Below are positions 36,941 to 49,306 of a DNA stretch of 64,000 nt, in pieces. Below the pieces are notes generated by a model. The model was not told where the DNA came from. It was given only the letters and a program-made list of their open reading frames with translations, and did no database searches. Position numbers and translations under genes: made by a program. Position 1 is the stretch's first letter. The number at the start of each line of letters is the position of its first letter. This DNA comes from Sphagnum compactum (lineage: Eukaryota > Bryophyta > Sphagnopsida > Sphagnales): positions 7,346,157 to 7,410,156 of the forward strand of contig OZ234503.1 in the NCBI GenBank assembly GCA_965153455.1. Reading direction: 5' to 3'.

Positions 36941-37303
36941 CGCATCTCCACTGGTGCTCAGTATGTGACTCCAGACAGTAAAATTTATTGCAAAAATGTC
37001 AAAGTGTGCCGGTTTAGCACAGGAAATTGGTTTTTTGGCCCCAAATTTCTGCAGCTTGCCGTGGCTGGTGATAGGCGCACCACAGCTGTGCACCTCCATA
37101 AAAGAGTGTAATGAATTGGACCTGACTGCGGCTCAATATTTCTGATTGGTCGATCATAATGATTGGTCCAGGTGGTTGTTATTAGTAGTCCCCACGAAAA
37201 TGCAGTTCCAGTTTTATTGGTGGGGTTGCCAAAAATAAAAGCTAAACTTAGACATTTAATTTTATTATCCAGAGTGACATACTGAGCACCGATAGAGATG
37301 CTC
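36941..37303 (+). mobile_element. MITE-like element, copy A
   Basis: About 363 bp bounded by terminal inverted repeats of about 30 bp: left GCATCTCCACTGGTGCTCAG (36942 on); right, reverse-complemented, GAGCATCTCTATCGGTGCTC (37303 back). It is non-coding and similar along its whole length to the inverted copy at 38046-38397. A target-site duplication is not obvious. The superfamily is not certain; GAGCATCTCC termini are common in plant non-autonomous DNA elements. Confidence 0.8.
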
Positions 37304-37617
37304 TAATACCCTGTCTATATCCTCCTCCACATCCCACTTTCAACAAACATATCTGTTTGATTGCTTTGTTACAGCCAGCGTTCTTTTTTTCCTTGGAAAA
37401 TTTTCTCATTGTGCTGACTAAAAATAATAATTATAAATTCGAAAAAAAATTGCAAAATTTTTACAAAAATTCGAAAAATTAAAAAAAAAAAAAAAAAAAA
37501 ACACCACTAGTTGCAACTATTGGCACGCTTGGGTGGGTTACTTCTTTGGATCTCGTTCTTTGTAATGTGTCCATTTTAAGGGATTTCTAATGGGGTTTTA
37601 GGTTGATCCCTCTCAAG
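37304..37617. other. Spacer between MITE A and the minisatellite
   Basis: Contains an A homopolymer tract at about 37481-37501. No coding signal. Confidence 0.5.
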
Positions 37618-37780
37618 GCACCGTTGGAGCTAAGGGGGTCCCAGTAGGTGCATCAATAAGCACAGTTGGAGCTAGGGGGGTCCCAACATAGGTGCACTCA
37701 ATAAGCACAGTTGGAGCTAGGGGGGTCCCAACATAGGTGCACTCAATAAGCACAGTTGGAGCTAGGGGGGTTCCCAATTA
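37618..37780. repeat. 45-bp minisatellite, about 3.5 copies
   Basis: Units start at about 37618, 37660, 37705 and 37750. The unit reads GCACAGTTGGAGCTAGGGGG, then GTCCCAACATAGGTGCACTC and AATAA. Copies 2 and 3 are essentially identical and exactly 45 bp apart; copy 1 is diverged and slightly shorter; copy 4 breaks off after the G run. Confidence 0.92.
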
Positions 37781-38045
37781 CAGTTAAAGAGCATCCTTAC
37801 CTACACCCCCTTATTTCGGCATCTATCGATCTGTGTACACCACATCCAGCCACAAACAACGATAAATTTCCCCCTATCTACACACGGAAAAGTGAAAGAG
37901 GACAAAGTACGAGACTATTTAAATGTCACCACTTGGATCAATCATTACGATTAACCAATAAAAAACAAGTATTTCCATTTTATCAGCCTTTCAAGCACAC
38001 TGTATCCTTATCACGTTTACAGGCCCAAACATTTTTTGATTGTCA

Positions 38046-38397
38046 GAGCATCTCCACCAGTGCTCCATATGTCACTCTGGATAATAAAATTACATGTCTA
38101 AGTCTAGCTGTTTTTTTTGGGCAACCCCACCGATAAAATTGTATTTGGAACTGAATTTTCATCGGGACCACTAATAGCAAACCACCTGGACCAATCATTA
38201 TGATCGACCAATGAGAAATACTGAGCCGCAGTCAGGTCCAGTTTATTACACTCCTTTTTGGAGGTGCACAACTGTGTTGCGAGTTTCACAAATTTGGTGC
38301 AGAAAAACCAATTTCATGATCTAAACTGGCACATTTTGACTTTTTCGCAATAAATTTTAGTGTGTGGAGTCACATACTGAACACCGGTGGAGATGCT
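38046..38397 (-). mobile_element. MITE-like element, copy B (inverted relative to A)
   Basis: About 352 bp, the reverse complement of copy A with substitutions and small indels. It starts GAGCATCTCCACCAGTGCTC and its other end, reverse-complemented, reads AAGCATCTCCACCGGTGTTC. Internal blocks align throughout, e.g. CCACCTGGACCAATCATTAT in B against the complementary stretch near 37155-37180 in A. Confidence 0.8.
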
Positions 38398-38399
38398 TT

Positions 38400-41300
38400 T
38401 ATACTTCATCCAAAATATACTCATACCTATCACTAAGTTACTATGTTAAATAATTCTCAAAGGAAAATCCTTAAATAAATTTTGGGGAATTGATATTGTG
38501 ATCATATTAACATGCCCAAACACAATTTGACTGCTGTTTTTCATCCAAATTATAGTATACAAAACGATTTTTTTCTGTTGTGGGTGGAGGAGATGCTCAT
38601 TGTTTCGGGCCCTGAATGGACAACACCGTGTAATCTGGATCCCTTAATGAAGGTTCTCATATTATGGAAGCGAAAGTTGAGTACCCATGTGATGGGGTCC
38701 TTGGAAAGGTTTTCCGACCAACTAGTTTGTACATGCAAAAATTGTCTCTCACACACTCAAAAATCTCAAAGCAATGATGATGGCGAGTAGATTCTTGCAA
38801 GTTGTAACATGTTTTTGATTCCGAGTGGAATTAGGTACAATAATTGAACCAAATTAGAAGCCACAATTGATAGAAAACAGGTTCCACATGAAGTGGAAGT
38901 GTAACACCCATGTAATGTACCCTAGTGGTAGTTGTATGCATGCTCCTTTACAACCATAAAGCATAACATGTGCTGTAGAACACATGTTGTATCGTACTTT
39001 TCTAAAGTCTATATATTTTGGTGTGAAATTTAGTTTCCTTAAATAACCGATTATATACACACATATATATTGAATTTCCAATGATAAAAAATTGCTTTAA
39101 ACTTCGTTATCTTGCACCATGGTATTGAAAATGAAAATTACAAAAGTGCTTTGATGCACCCATACTTGTCAAATGCTTTTTAATGGCACGTGCCCCAATT
39201 TCCCTAAAAGAATAATTTTGAATTTTTCTTGGATTTTTAGTGATGAAAATATTCAGAAATTAATTTTTTTGACATTGCATATTTAAACCAATGTTGGGTT
39301 GTTTTATGAAAAACTTCAATTTTGGTTCTAAAAAATAAATTAGAATAATTCCACACTCTAGTTCAACACATGAATGGATGTCTAGTTTGATATATAATCT
39401 GGTTTTTGTTTTGGAAATTAAGCTTTTGAAAAATAAATGTTTGGTTGGTTAACCTCTAGTTAGCCCTTGATCTAATCTCTTTTTTTCAATTCTTTTTCCC
39501 AAAAAAACTTATTTCTCATTCTCATTTTGATTTTGGTTTCATACTTAAATGGAAACAAGCCTGGTTTTTTTGGTTTTATAAAGGTTTTGGTTTTGATTCT
39601 AGAACCTATTCCTAAAATCAGACCTAATTTTGTTTCATTTTCTATTAATTGGAACTAGAATACATGAATTTAACTTCTAACCAACTAAATTAGGTACTTG
39701 CCTAACATTGTTTTTAATCGGTCAAACATTATGAAATCACATGCATGCTCCCTATCATTCAAGGCTTTCAAGTATAAGTAAGAATAGAGTTGAAGGTTTT
39801 GTGGATATTTCAAATGCAACAAAATGAAAAAGATGAACACATGGGCCTTGCCCATTTAGGGATTCAAGAATGAATACAAGCTCATATTCACACGTTTAGA
39901 ATAGGAGATTAAAAAGAAAACCAACTTCGTGCTTGAGGGTGAAAGAAAACAATTGTGTTAATGTTCCCATCTTTGGAAGGTGATGCTTTCAAAAACAAAA
40001 ACATTATTCTTTTCAATTGTTGTTTTCATGACATTTCTCTTTGGGAGGTGTGTCTATTGTGGTTGTGGATATGCTTTTGTTGCAACTTTGTGAACTCTTC
40101 CAAGCCTTATTTGGTGTTTGGCTTTTACATTATTTTTTCAAGTTTTCACAACTTGAACCTCTAATTGCAATATGGTTTCCTTCCTTTTATACCCTAGATC
40201 TTGTGCATATCTAGAAAATCAAGCCCCAATGTTGTGTTAACATCATATTGTCATTTTTCCATGATGCCATTGTAATTGACCATATTCTACCACATCTTCA
40301 ATCCCACGAGGATCCTTCATTGTTATAGTGTCTACACCAAATCAATAAAAGTTGGCATAAAATTGTTGGTGAGAATGTGGAATTGTAAGAACTTGAGATT
40401 GTCAAAACTGACAACCTTTCTTACCATCAATTCATTATTTGGCTAGGCTTCAAAAGATTCCCTTTAAAAGTGATTGCAATTTGAAGTGGACATTTTAAAT
40501 TACTACCTCTACAAGTGGGATTTGATAAAAACCAAAGATGATAATTAATAACTATAAATACAACTTTTGAAAATATAATTTCATTTAATGCATTTTAGAT
40601 GCATTTGTTTTGTGGATGGCAGGTGTGTTAACCATTTGTCATTTGAATTAGACTTCTATGGATACATATTTGTGTTTATATGGTGCCATTTGAGTCTTCA
40701 CAGGGGTTTAATGTTTTTGGAATTGTGGGTACCCAAATGAAGATTGCATGCAATTTTTTGAGACCCATGTGGGTTTATAGGTGTTGGAAAGAAATGTTTA
40801 TGGTATGATAATATTGAATTTAATTTAAATAATGCCATATATGGGTCTATAGGTGTTGAAAATAAATGTTTTAAGTGTGTGGGTACCTAATTGAGGTTGT
40901 GGAGTGGCATGTTGAGCTCTCTTAAGGTGTGCAAGTGTTGGAAATGACATTTCTAGCTTGTAATTTAGTGAACATGAGGTTTGAAAATGGGTTTATGTCT
41001 TTGTGAGGGTGTTTTTCATCACAAAGCAACCCTTCCATTTATTTATTTATTTGTAACATTTTAATAATGTGTTCAAAATTAAGTGTTGATAGAATCATTG
41101 ATATGATATTGTGATGGCATTGTAACATAATGTTTTGATTCAACATTTGTTTGATAAAAAGTAAATGTGTTGTCTATAAAATATATATATTTTTGGACCA
41201 TTGAATTCAATCTAGTGACCTTGGTCCTTCCAAGGTTTTCAAATTTCAATTAAACTCCCATCAATGAACCTTATGCATCTTGGTAACTCTTGTACTTGGG

Positions 41301-44250
41301 TACCCAAGGTAGTTTTCTCTTGAGTTGTAGGGTAGTAGATCTAATTCATGAGATAATGATGTAGAATGAGATGAAAAGAACATCATCATTCACAAAGTTT
41401 TTGGACTAGTTCCACATGAAGGAATCAAACCTTCTGACATTGTTATGTTTCAAGAACAAAACAAAGTTTAAGAGTTACTGTTCAAGTTTAAGCCTTCTCA
41501 TTTTCCCATAAACAATAGGGGCTTCAATTGTAGACTTTATTATGGGAGATGACCATAGGCTCCACAAGGGTTATTAGCTCTTCAAACTTTGTGACATTGA
41601 AGTTTGTAAGAGTCTTAAACAATGTCGAAGTGACATATATTGTGGCCAAGACATCTTGATCACATGTAGTTTGGTTCACAAATTGCATGGCCCTCTCCTC
41701 CATCTCTTATGAGTTGAAGTCTTAAGGAATTGCAAGCAATACACTCACATTGAAAGAACATTATAACCTCTTTGATCCATGCCATACAATATTTCATCAT
41801 CACTTCAAAAAGATAGAATTTGAAGAAAAATCCATTGTTCAAAAAGAGAGAGAAAAAAATAAAATCAAAAGGAAATAATAAGAATTTAAAGAAAAATAAA
41901 AATAAAAACAAAAAAAGAGAAAAACTTGATAAAAGAAAACCCTACAAAGGAAAACAAGAAAAAAGAAAACCCCCTAAAAAAAATAATCAAAAGAAGAAGC
42001 AAATGATGAAGAACTTAAAAAAAAAACCAAATAAAAAAGAGTTCAAAGGAGGAGAACCTTGCATACCAAACCTCAAACATTTAAATTTTCATAATTTATA
42101 TTTGGGCAACTTAATTTCTTTCAAAAATTCTACTCAATCCTCACTTTTTTGGTGTGAAACTAATCCTTACTTATGGTTTTTGTTTCCTGGTTTGACAAAC
42201 TTTATAATAATAAAAAAACTGGGGATGGAATGGAAAATGGAGATCCAGATGGAATGAAAAACTAGTAGATGATACCATATATGGATGAAGAAGTATTATC
42301 ATTTATTGAAAGTAGAATATGACGAGGCTTTTGACAATTGATGATGATTAGAAGAGGGATTTCAGTTGTTATTTTTCTTTTTGCTCTTCATTTGTTTTTT
42401 TTGTAGATTATGAGTGCCATGGGTTTCTATCTCGATGGTGCTCACTGTGTTTGTGGTTATTCTTTGGGTGAACTTTTTGTGGTGTGCTTTTTATGAGTGG
42501 TGATTTTTGTTGGACGTCAATCAAAGAGGGAATTAGTGTGGAAAATAAGTATCAATAATTTTTTATATGGAAGCAATTAAGTATTTTTTAGAGTTTTTCA
42601 AGTAATGAGGTGTGAAAGTTTTTAGTTGAAGTTGTTAATGACGAAAGGATGAATGCCTTGCTATGAAAATTGTTTTTGCTTGTGGAGGTTATGCAAATTT
42701 TGTTGTGTCAAGTGTCTCTTTAGGAGATATGCCGTTTAGAAGCAAAGCAAAATGTAAAAGAAGGGAAAATCATGTTTGAAATGCAAAGGAAAAAGAGGAA
42801 CGAAAAAATAACAAGAAGAAAAAAAAGCTTTCCAACTTACAAAACCCATTTTTTTCCCTCTTCTTTGTGGACTTCTCCTACTTTCAGACATCATAACTTA
42901 CATTTTTTATTCATTTTAAATAATTTAAAATGTTACAGGAACATCACTTGAAGTTCTACAAGTCATCTTTAAACTCTAATAGAAACATAACAACATACAA
43001 GGAATCTTTTGGATGTTCGGAAACCAACATTTGTGGTGGTTGGCAATTTGTTTTTTTGAGTTCTTGACCTCTTTTAATTTTGAGGGCCATAACTTTCTCA
43101 TTTCTAATTTGTTTTTGATGATTGTTAGTGTGTCAAATGTGATAAGAGAAGGGGTTCAAGTTTTGTTTGGACACCAAAAACAACCAAGCCCTCCCCTTGG
43201 ATCCGCTTGCCCTGAGCGTTTTAAGTGTTCGATCATTAGCCAGTCTACCCTATATTTGTCAAACTTCTTGAAGTAGATCATGTGAAGAGCTGAATTTTGC
43301 ATTCCTGTGTTTGAGAAGTGATGATTGCTTTTGGAAGCATTCAGTGTTATGTTTTCATTGGAATTTATCCAAACAGAGTGTGGGACTCATGTTGTTGATG
43401 TCTGTAAGAATTGAGATTTGCGAAAGGAGATCAATTGAAGCCGATGAAAGAGAGATTGGAGCAATGTGATCTTTAGAGATCCATAGATAGGGTTGCATAG
43501 TTTATTAATATATTTTCTTATAGAAGCTTTGTATATTTCATTCTCCTTTCCAAGGAATGACTTGTGTGAATTTTGTGTAGTTCATTAATCGTCAACACAT
43601 AATCAGTGGTTTCTTTTTTTTGGGGGCGAATTTTCGCAACCTGGCGAAAAAAGAAAATGGCTGGCGAATCCAACAAAGGGATTTTTGAGATTTAAGAAAA
43701 CAAATCGCCATATCTCGACCAAAAAAAAACTTAAAAATCGTCACATTTAGACAGTGTGTTCCTGTAGGTCGCCAGAACTATGCAGGATTCCAAAAAAAAA
43801 GATCTACTAGTCCACCAGGGCAGTCGCCATTTACTGCTAATTAGTGCTGAGGATCCTAGCCAGTGCACTTACTTGAGGAATTTGAAAAAAAAGAACACTG
43901 CGTGACATAACCCATGTTTAGGGGAACTTGAGACCTCGCTTGTCTTTTCATTACACAACTTCCCTAAGATGATGAACTCTGACGTTTGGAAAACTGAATT
44001 GCCAAATTCTTTGGTTATGCAAAGTATGAATGGTTTGGCACTTGTCACTCGAGATGACCTTTTGTGCAGAGAGTTACGATATGACCGGGTAATGGCCCAG
44101 GAGTGAGGTGTTCAGCAAATAAGCACCCCTCCAAAGCAGAGCCAAGGGCCGGCAAAGCACTGGCGGATGATTTTATTTATTTATTTATTTGTTTCATTTT
44201 TGGCAGTGATCACAGGAAAATCTGAAAAAACAAGGGGTTGCACAGTGTTG
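38400..44250. other. AT-rich intergenic stretch, no gene recognised
   Basis: A Lys/Asn-rich open frame at 41820-42060 is a by-product of purine-rich low-complexity DNA. 40690-40960 holds two or three degenerate copies of a GGGTTTATAGGTGTTGGAAA-type phrase. 43610-43800 has repeated GGCGAA words. A short fragment at 43145-43270 is less AT-rich but unassigned. No RNA gene was recognised. Confidence 0.45.
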
Positions 44251-44257
44251 TGCGACT

Positions 44258-44640
44258 CTTTTGATTTTTCAAAGAACCGTCAGATCCGGGTATATCAAAA
44301 AATCAGAATCAAAGAACCAGCCAGTTGGAGGTATATTTAAAAAAGAAATCACAAACAAAGAACCGGCCAATTCCAGGCATTTCAAAACCTTAAAAAGAAT
44401 AGATGGTTTTCATGAAAGAAGAACCGATGATTTTTTCTCAATATTTTCTGCCAGGTTCTTTGACTTTAAAGCTTTTTGTCGAGTCGGTTGTGGGGGTTGG
44501 TTCCACGAAAATATTAGTTGTTGGTTCAGTTCCAGGGGAAAGGGTTCCAGAGAATGAGAACCGCCGGTTATATACCTATATAATTGGTATATGATAACCA
44601 TAAAAGAACCCACTCTGCCTCAAAGAACCGTCCAACACAG
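44258..44640. repeat. Cluster of AAAGAACCG motifs with an AACCGCCGGTT palindrome
   Basis: AAGAACC words followed by G, A or GG recur at about 44271, 44316, 44358, 44420 and 44622. A perfect AACCG-C-CGGTT palindrome lies at 44559-44569. The same palindrome class occurs at 2813 and in the array at 3687-3777. The open frame at 44261-44557 tracks these repeats and shows no domain. Confidence 0.5.
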
Positions 44641-46379
44641 ATGTGGCATTTCATTTTTCAAAATGCCCGACAAGTTTGGGGAGGACAGATTAGATTTTGG
44701 CTTGATAAAATATGCCCTCAAGATACACACTGGAAATATATTCTAAAGGTAAGTTTTTTATGAGTGAGAAGTGAATTGCATGCATATATATATGGTGCCG
44801 TGTTTTAATGTCCTTCCTTCCTTCCTTTCTAGTGCGGGAGTGAAATGCATTTTGATTGTCATGTCTTATGTCCATTCCAGTGTTTGGAGTGAATTGCACT
44901 TGAATGCTGTGTTTTGTTGTCCTTCCTGGGGCGCATGCAAGAAAGAAAGCAAGAAAGCAAGAAATGCACCCCCCTCCCTCCTTCACATATGATCCTTGTT
45001 TTCTATTTTCTGGATACTGTAATTAATGTTTGCCAATAATGCGAGATCCTTGAATGGATCTAGAGGAGGTGCATAATATTTGGGTAGGTAGGTAGGTAGG
45101 TAGGTAGCTAGTTTGATTTTCCCTCACAAAGTCACCAAAGAGAAAGGTCACAGTTATGAATGAATAAGCTACTAGGCTACTTAACTAAAATTTGCAGCAA
45201 AATGGAAAATTATGGTAGGCTACTTACTACTACTTAAGTAGGTAAATACAAACAAAAAAATTAGGGTTAATTATTACTTAAGTACTTAATTTTTAAATTG
45301 TGAAAATTAGGGTAAACTACTATGTTAAGCAATTATTTTTAGAAAAATGAAAAAATTACAGGGTATAAAATAGTTGACACTCCTTTATAGGCCCCAATAC
45401 CAACCAACTTATTCCTCTGGGGCCTGGTCTCTAGGGCTGAATCTATAGAGAATGGACCGTGTGGACTAAGGACCCGTTTGGTTGGGTGGGTCCCTGTCAG
45501 TTATATGGAAGTGCCTTCCAAGAGCCATTTTTGACCTAAGCATTTGGACCTTTGGGGGAGGGGAGGTGGGGTGGGAGGGGGGGGGGGGGGTGGAGAGAAT
45601 GGCAAAAGAATAATTCACTTTAATCCAATTATTTTTGAAATAAACAATTGAATCTTAGCCACCATGTGTCACCCTAACCCTTAAAAGGACCCCCCAAGCA
45701 AAAATAGTATGGACATGCTTACCACCTAAGTTATTGAATCTTTGGACTAGCGTCTATTCCTCACATTCTGATAATTTATTTGGAAAGATCCCCTTCCACC
45801 CCCATTGCTTAATTAATGGTTTGCAAAATCAAAAAAGTTGTGATGACAAAATGGATAGACAAAAAAAAATTAAAATCCCATCCCCCTCACCCCCCAAAGA
45901 TACATTAAAAACTTGTTTAGTTTGTAGAAGTACTTACTCCATTAGTTATATTAATTAAGTCTCTTCAATTTATTCTGGGTAAAGACATGACTAAAATTTC
46001 TTAGATCATCAAAGTGAATAGCACCTTACACAAGGGAATAAGGCACCTATGTTGTGAACATGGCATCTTATTATGCATGTAAGGTTCCATATCCCAAGTG
46101 GCCCTTACGAAAGGGGGCTTTGCAGCTTATGGAGCCCTTACAATCCAGGGTTCTGCATCTTGGGGGGTGAGGGAGTTGGGGGGCTCAGTTCTTGGGCTGT
46201 TGCCCTTGTAGGCTCGGGTACCAATGTCAGTATTTTATGATGGGAACGCGTAATTAAATAAGGCGGGCGTAATAAGAAAGCAATTTTAATTACCCCCTTA
46301 GTAATTTATTAATTGTTGTAAACTTGCCTAACTTTATTTGTTTAGCCCTAATTAGTTTTTTTAGTTAGGGCTAAAACAT
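44641..46379. other. Intergenic with simple repeats
   Basis: 44768-44935 has diverged direct repeats of GAGTGAATTGCA...GTCCTTCC. A clean TAGG run lies at 45082-45111, followed by degenerate TAGG sequence to about 45250. A G-rich run lies at 45555-45590. The last part, from about 46240, is likely upstream sequence of the coiled-coil gene. Confidence 0.5.
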
Positions 46380-49306
46380 TGGAGATGGCTAATGACGAAA
46401 CTAAGTGCATAAGCGAAGAGGAGAAAGACGTGTGCCGAGAAAGACGGAAACCCGTAAGTAAAAGAAGAGGTGCTATTGCTGTGCTCTTGCGACCTCCTCC
46501 GCTTCGTCGTCCACAACAAAGAGCTCCTCCTCTCTATCTCTGTCTCTGTCTCCCCCTCTCCTTGCTCTCCTCCGCCAGCGACAAATCGACGCCGGGATCG
46601 GATCGGATCGGATCGGATCGCGCTCATCATCATCTCCTCTTCTGGCTACTGTTGTTGCTGTTGCCGTGCGCGCTTTGGTGCTCCCTCTTCCCGTTTAGTT
46701 TTTTTTTTTCTGCCAGGTACTCTCTTTTCTGTTCTGGATCTGGTCGGATTCTTCCTTGTTCCTGTCTGCTTTACACCAAATGGCTCTCCATTGTGGCTCC
46801 GTGTGTGCGCACGCTCGCGATTATCTATCTTTGTTCTGCAATCTTGGTAGATCTATGGTTTAAAAGAAAGGACAATCCAGCCAACGCGACAAGGGGGAGA
46901 GTCTCCATGGCGTTTTGGACAATAGGAAGCATTTGTGAGCCGCTGTGTGACATTCCAGGGGTTGTGTTTTTTTTTAAAATCTCATTGTATCTGTGGATTC
47001 TCTTTGGTTTTTTTTGTCTTCATTGATGTCTGTGTTGAAAATCTTTCTGCCTGTCTGAGCATTTTCTTTCTTGACCGTGCTTGCTTTCTTTCATTTTTCC
47101 AATGTGCAGTTCCTTCTCTCTGTAGGCATCAGGGAAAGGATCAAGTGCAATGTGTTTTGGTTGCGGTTCATGTGTATGTGATTCATCAGATCTTGTCTCG
47201 TCTCCTTCTGCATCATCCAGATGTGCCTGCCATTTTTTTTCCCCAAATCAATATGAATCTTGCTCACAGTTCTGTACTAATACAGTTTTTTGTACTACTA
47301 TTGGTGGTGGATGTTGTGCTGCTTTCACATCTTCGTATTCTTTTCCAGCAGGGCTGGTAGCTGCCTGATGCTCGTGATATTCTCTGGTCTTCTTCATCGC
47401 ACTTTCTTGGTATCGGATTGTTATCTTCGTTGTTGAATTTGGTATTTGCGCTGATTTGAGCGTTTTTTTCGATGCGAGACTGCAAAAACTACTGCACCTT
47501 TGTACTCTCCTCGTTTCCCACTAGTGAGCATTGTCGATTATTCTAGTGTATTGTCTCCCTTCTCCCCATGATTGCAGCATAGAGAAAACATTGAGAGGCT
47601 TGTAAATGACTCCCAGAATGCTTCTTCTGTGAACATTCTGTTCTTGTCATGCCTTGTAGTTTCTGGGATAGTTTTGCCTTTCAGAAGCCTGAAACTATAG
47701 CTACTTTCACGATCCCACAATTAAAATACCTACAATTCCCTACCGAAAAAGAGATGTTTCCAGCATTTAGTGAGTGCACTTGTGCCACTATGCCACTTGT
47801 GGTTTTTGTACTGCTAAATTACAGTTGTCTGTTGAAGGATTTGAGTGCAGCTTTGCTGAGGAATCTGATCTTGGGGAAAAAAGTAACCAAGAAGAATCCT
47901 TTTTCTGTTTCCCTGGCATTGGGGTTGTGTGGTATCCTGGTTTGGGAGTAGTTGTTGATATCTCAACATTGTCCAATTGGTAGTAGGCCCACTATGTTCT
48001 GGTTCTGAAAGAACAAATTTTCTTCTAATCTCACCCAATATGATGAAGGCCTGACTCGTACTTGGGAAGGTCTAGAGGGTCACTGTAGTGATGATCCCTC
48101 ACTTGCAGTCATGTTTAGTTGTTATGTACTCAAAATGACAATAAGATTCTGCTTTGAATTCTGTATGGAGGATTATTTCTATGGTTTTCTTGACCAAACA
48201 TTTTGACACAAGAGGAGTGGTGACTTTCAGTTGAATCATTACTTCATGTACCTTAACCAGGACTCTTTTGGTAGCAGTATATACCCAAAAACATCTTGTG
48301 AGTTGATTTGTACATCTAAAGGCTTCTCTTTTAATTTCTTGGATCTGGCTGTGAGATAAAGTCCTCAAGGTTTATCCTGTCACATTTTTGACAAACCCTC
48401 TCAACCAGAGTATGCAGGTATTGAAATGATTAGAATGCCTCATATCTCAATGACTGCGAAGCTGGGGGTTGTCAATAGTCAATTTTACAGATTCTTGAGA
48501 CTTTGTAGTTGTAAGAAGTTTTTTGTCTTCCAGATGGTCAGTCTTATTGTCTTTCTGAAGGCAAAAGGCTAACCTTTAAAATTTCTTCTAAAGAGAACTA
48601 GAGGGTTGCTTCTTAAAGAAAAATTCCTGTTTGGAATTTTCCACTTTTGGCATTTTCAGAATGATTTTGCTTTGGGTCTTGTAAGTGGGGAGCTTTTTGT
48701 AAGCCCTCTTGTTCATAGTCTTTCCCTGTTTGTCCTTTCCTTTAGTCTTTCTTTTCCCTTCCTGTCTTTCTTTGTCTCTTTGTCTTGTCATTGTTGTTGT
48801 GGTTGTTGCTAGCCAGTAGTATGGCTGAGTCTTCCTGTTGCTTCTGGAATTGCGGCAGAAACTCAGTTCGTAGGTTGGTGCTCGTCATTGACCTTTATCT
48901 GCTGTAGGGAGCTGATGAAGTCAGTGGGGAAGTTGTGGTAGTTAAGTCACTATCATACATACTACTGTTGATGGTCCCTGAACAGGTGTGAGACTGGCAC
49001 TTTTGTTGATACCGGTGTGTGTTTTTTGTTTTTTGTTTGTTTCTGTCTTCCCTTGTTTGGTTCTTTCTGTGGCTTCCTGAGGAAGAGTTAACCTTGCTGT
49101 TTCTTCTTCATTGTGAGAATGGAGATTTCTCTATTCTTATGAAAGATATTCAGTTGAATCATTCACTCAATTTGCGTTGCAGGGAAAGTTCATGGTTCAG
49201 GACCTAATAAGGATGTAGTAAAGATCTGTTCTTTGTGCTGGAATTTTGCTAAAAATGTGTCTAAATGACTTGATCAGGTTTCCTGGTAAAAGGGTAGGAG
49301 CACACG
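46380..49306 (+). promoter_or_regulatory. Probable promoter and spliced 5' leader of the PICC-like gene
   Basis: Composition turns GC-rich and CT-rich at 46480-46720, as in plant start regions, with a GGATC pentanucleotide run at 46595-46620. An AAACCC|GTAAGT donor lies near 46455, and good acceptors occur later. The long intervening T-rich sequence suggests one or more leader introns, but positions cannot be fixed. Open frames of up to 215 codons here are poly-Leu/Ser by-products of CT-rich DNA. One Cys-rich frame at 47150-47368 is noted under findings. Confidence 0.4.

Noticed and set aside
37618-37780. CRISPR-like array
   Set aside because: Repeats are directly contiguous without unique spacers, in plant nuclear DNA; it is a minisatellite.
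41820-42257. Lys/Asn-rich open frame of 145 codons
   Set aside because: Arises from purine-rich low-complexity DNA with poly-Lys runs. No domain, and it lies in a gene-free AT-rich region.
46379-47026. Open frame of 215 codons before the coiled-coil gene
   Set aside because: Leu/Ser/Pro-rich translation of CT-rich leader DNA including a GGATC repeat. More consistent with promoter and 5' UTR.
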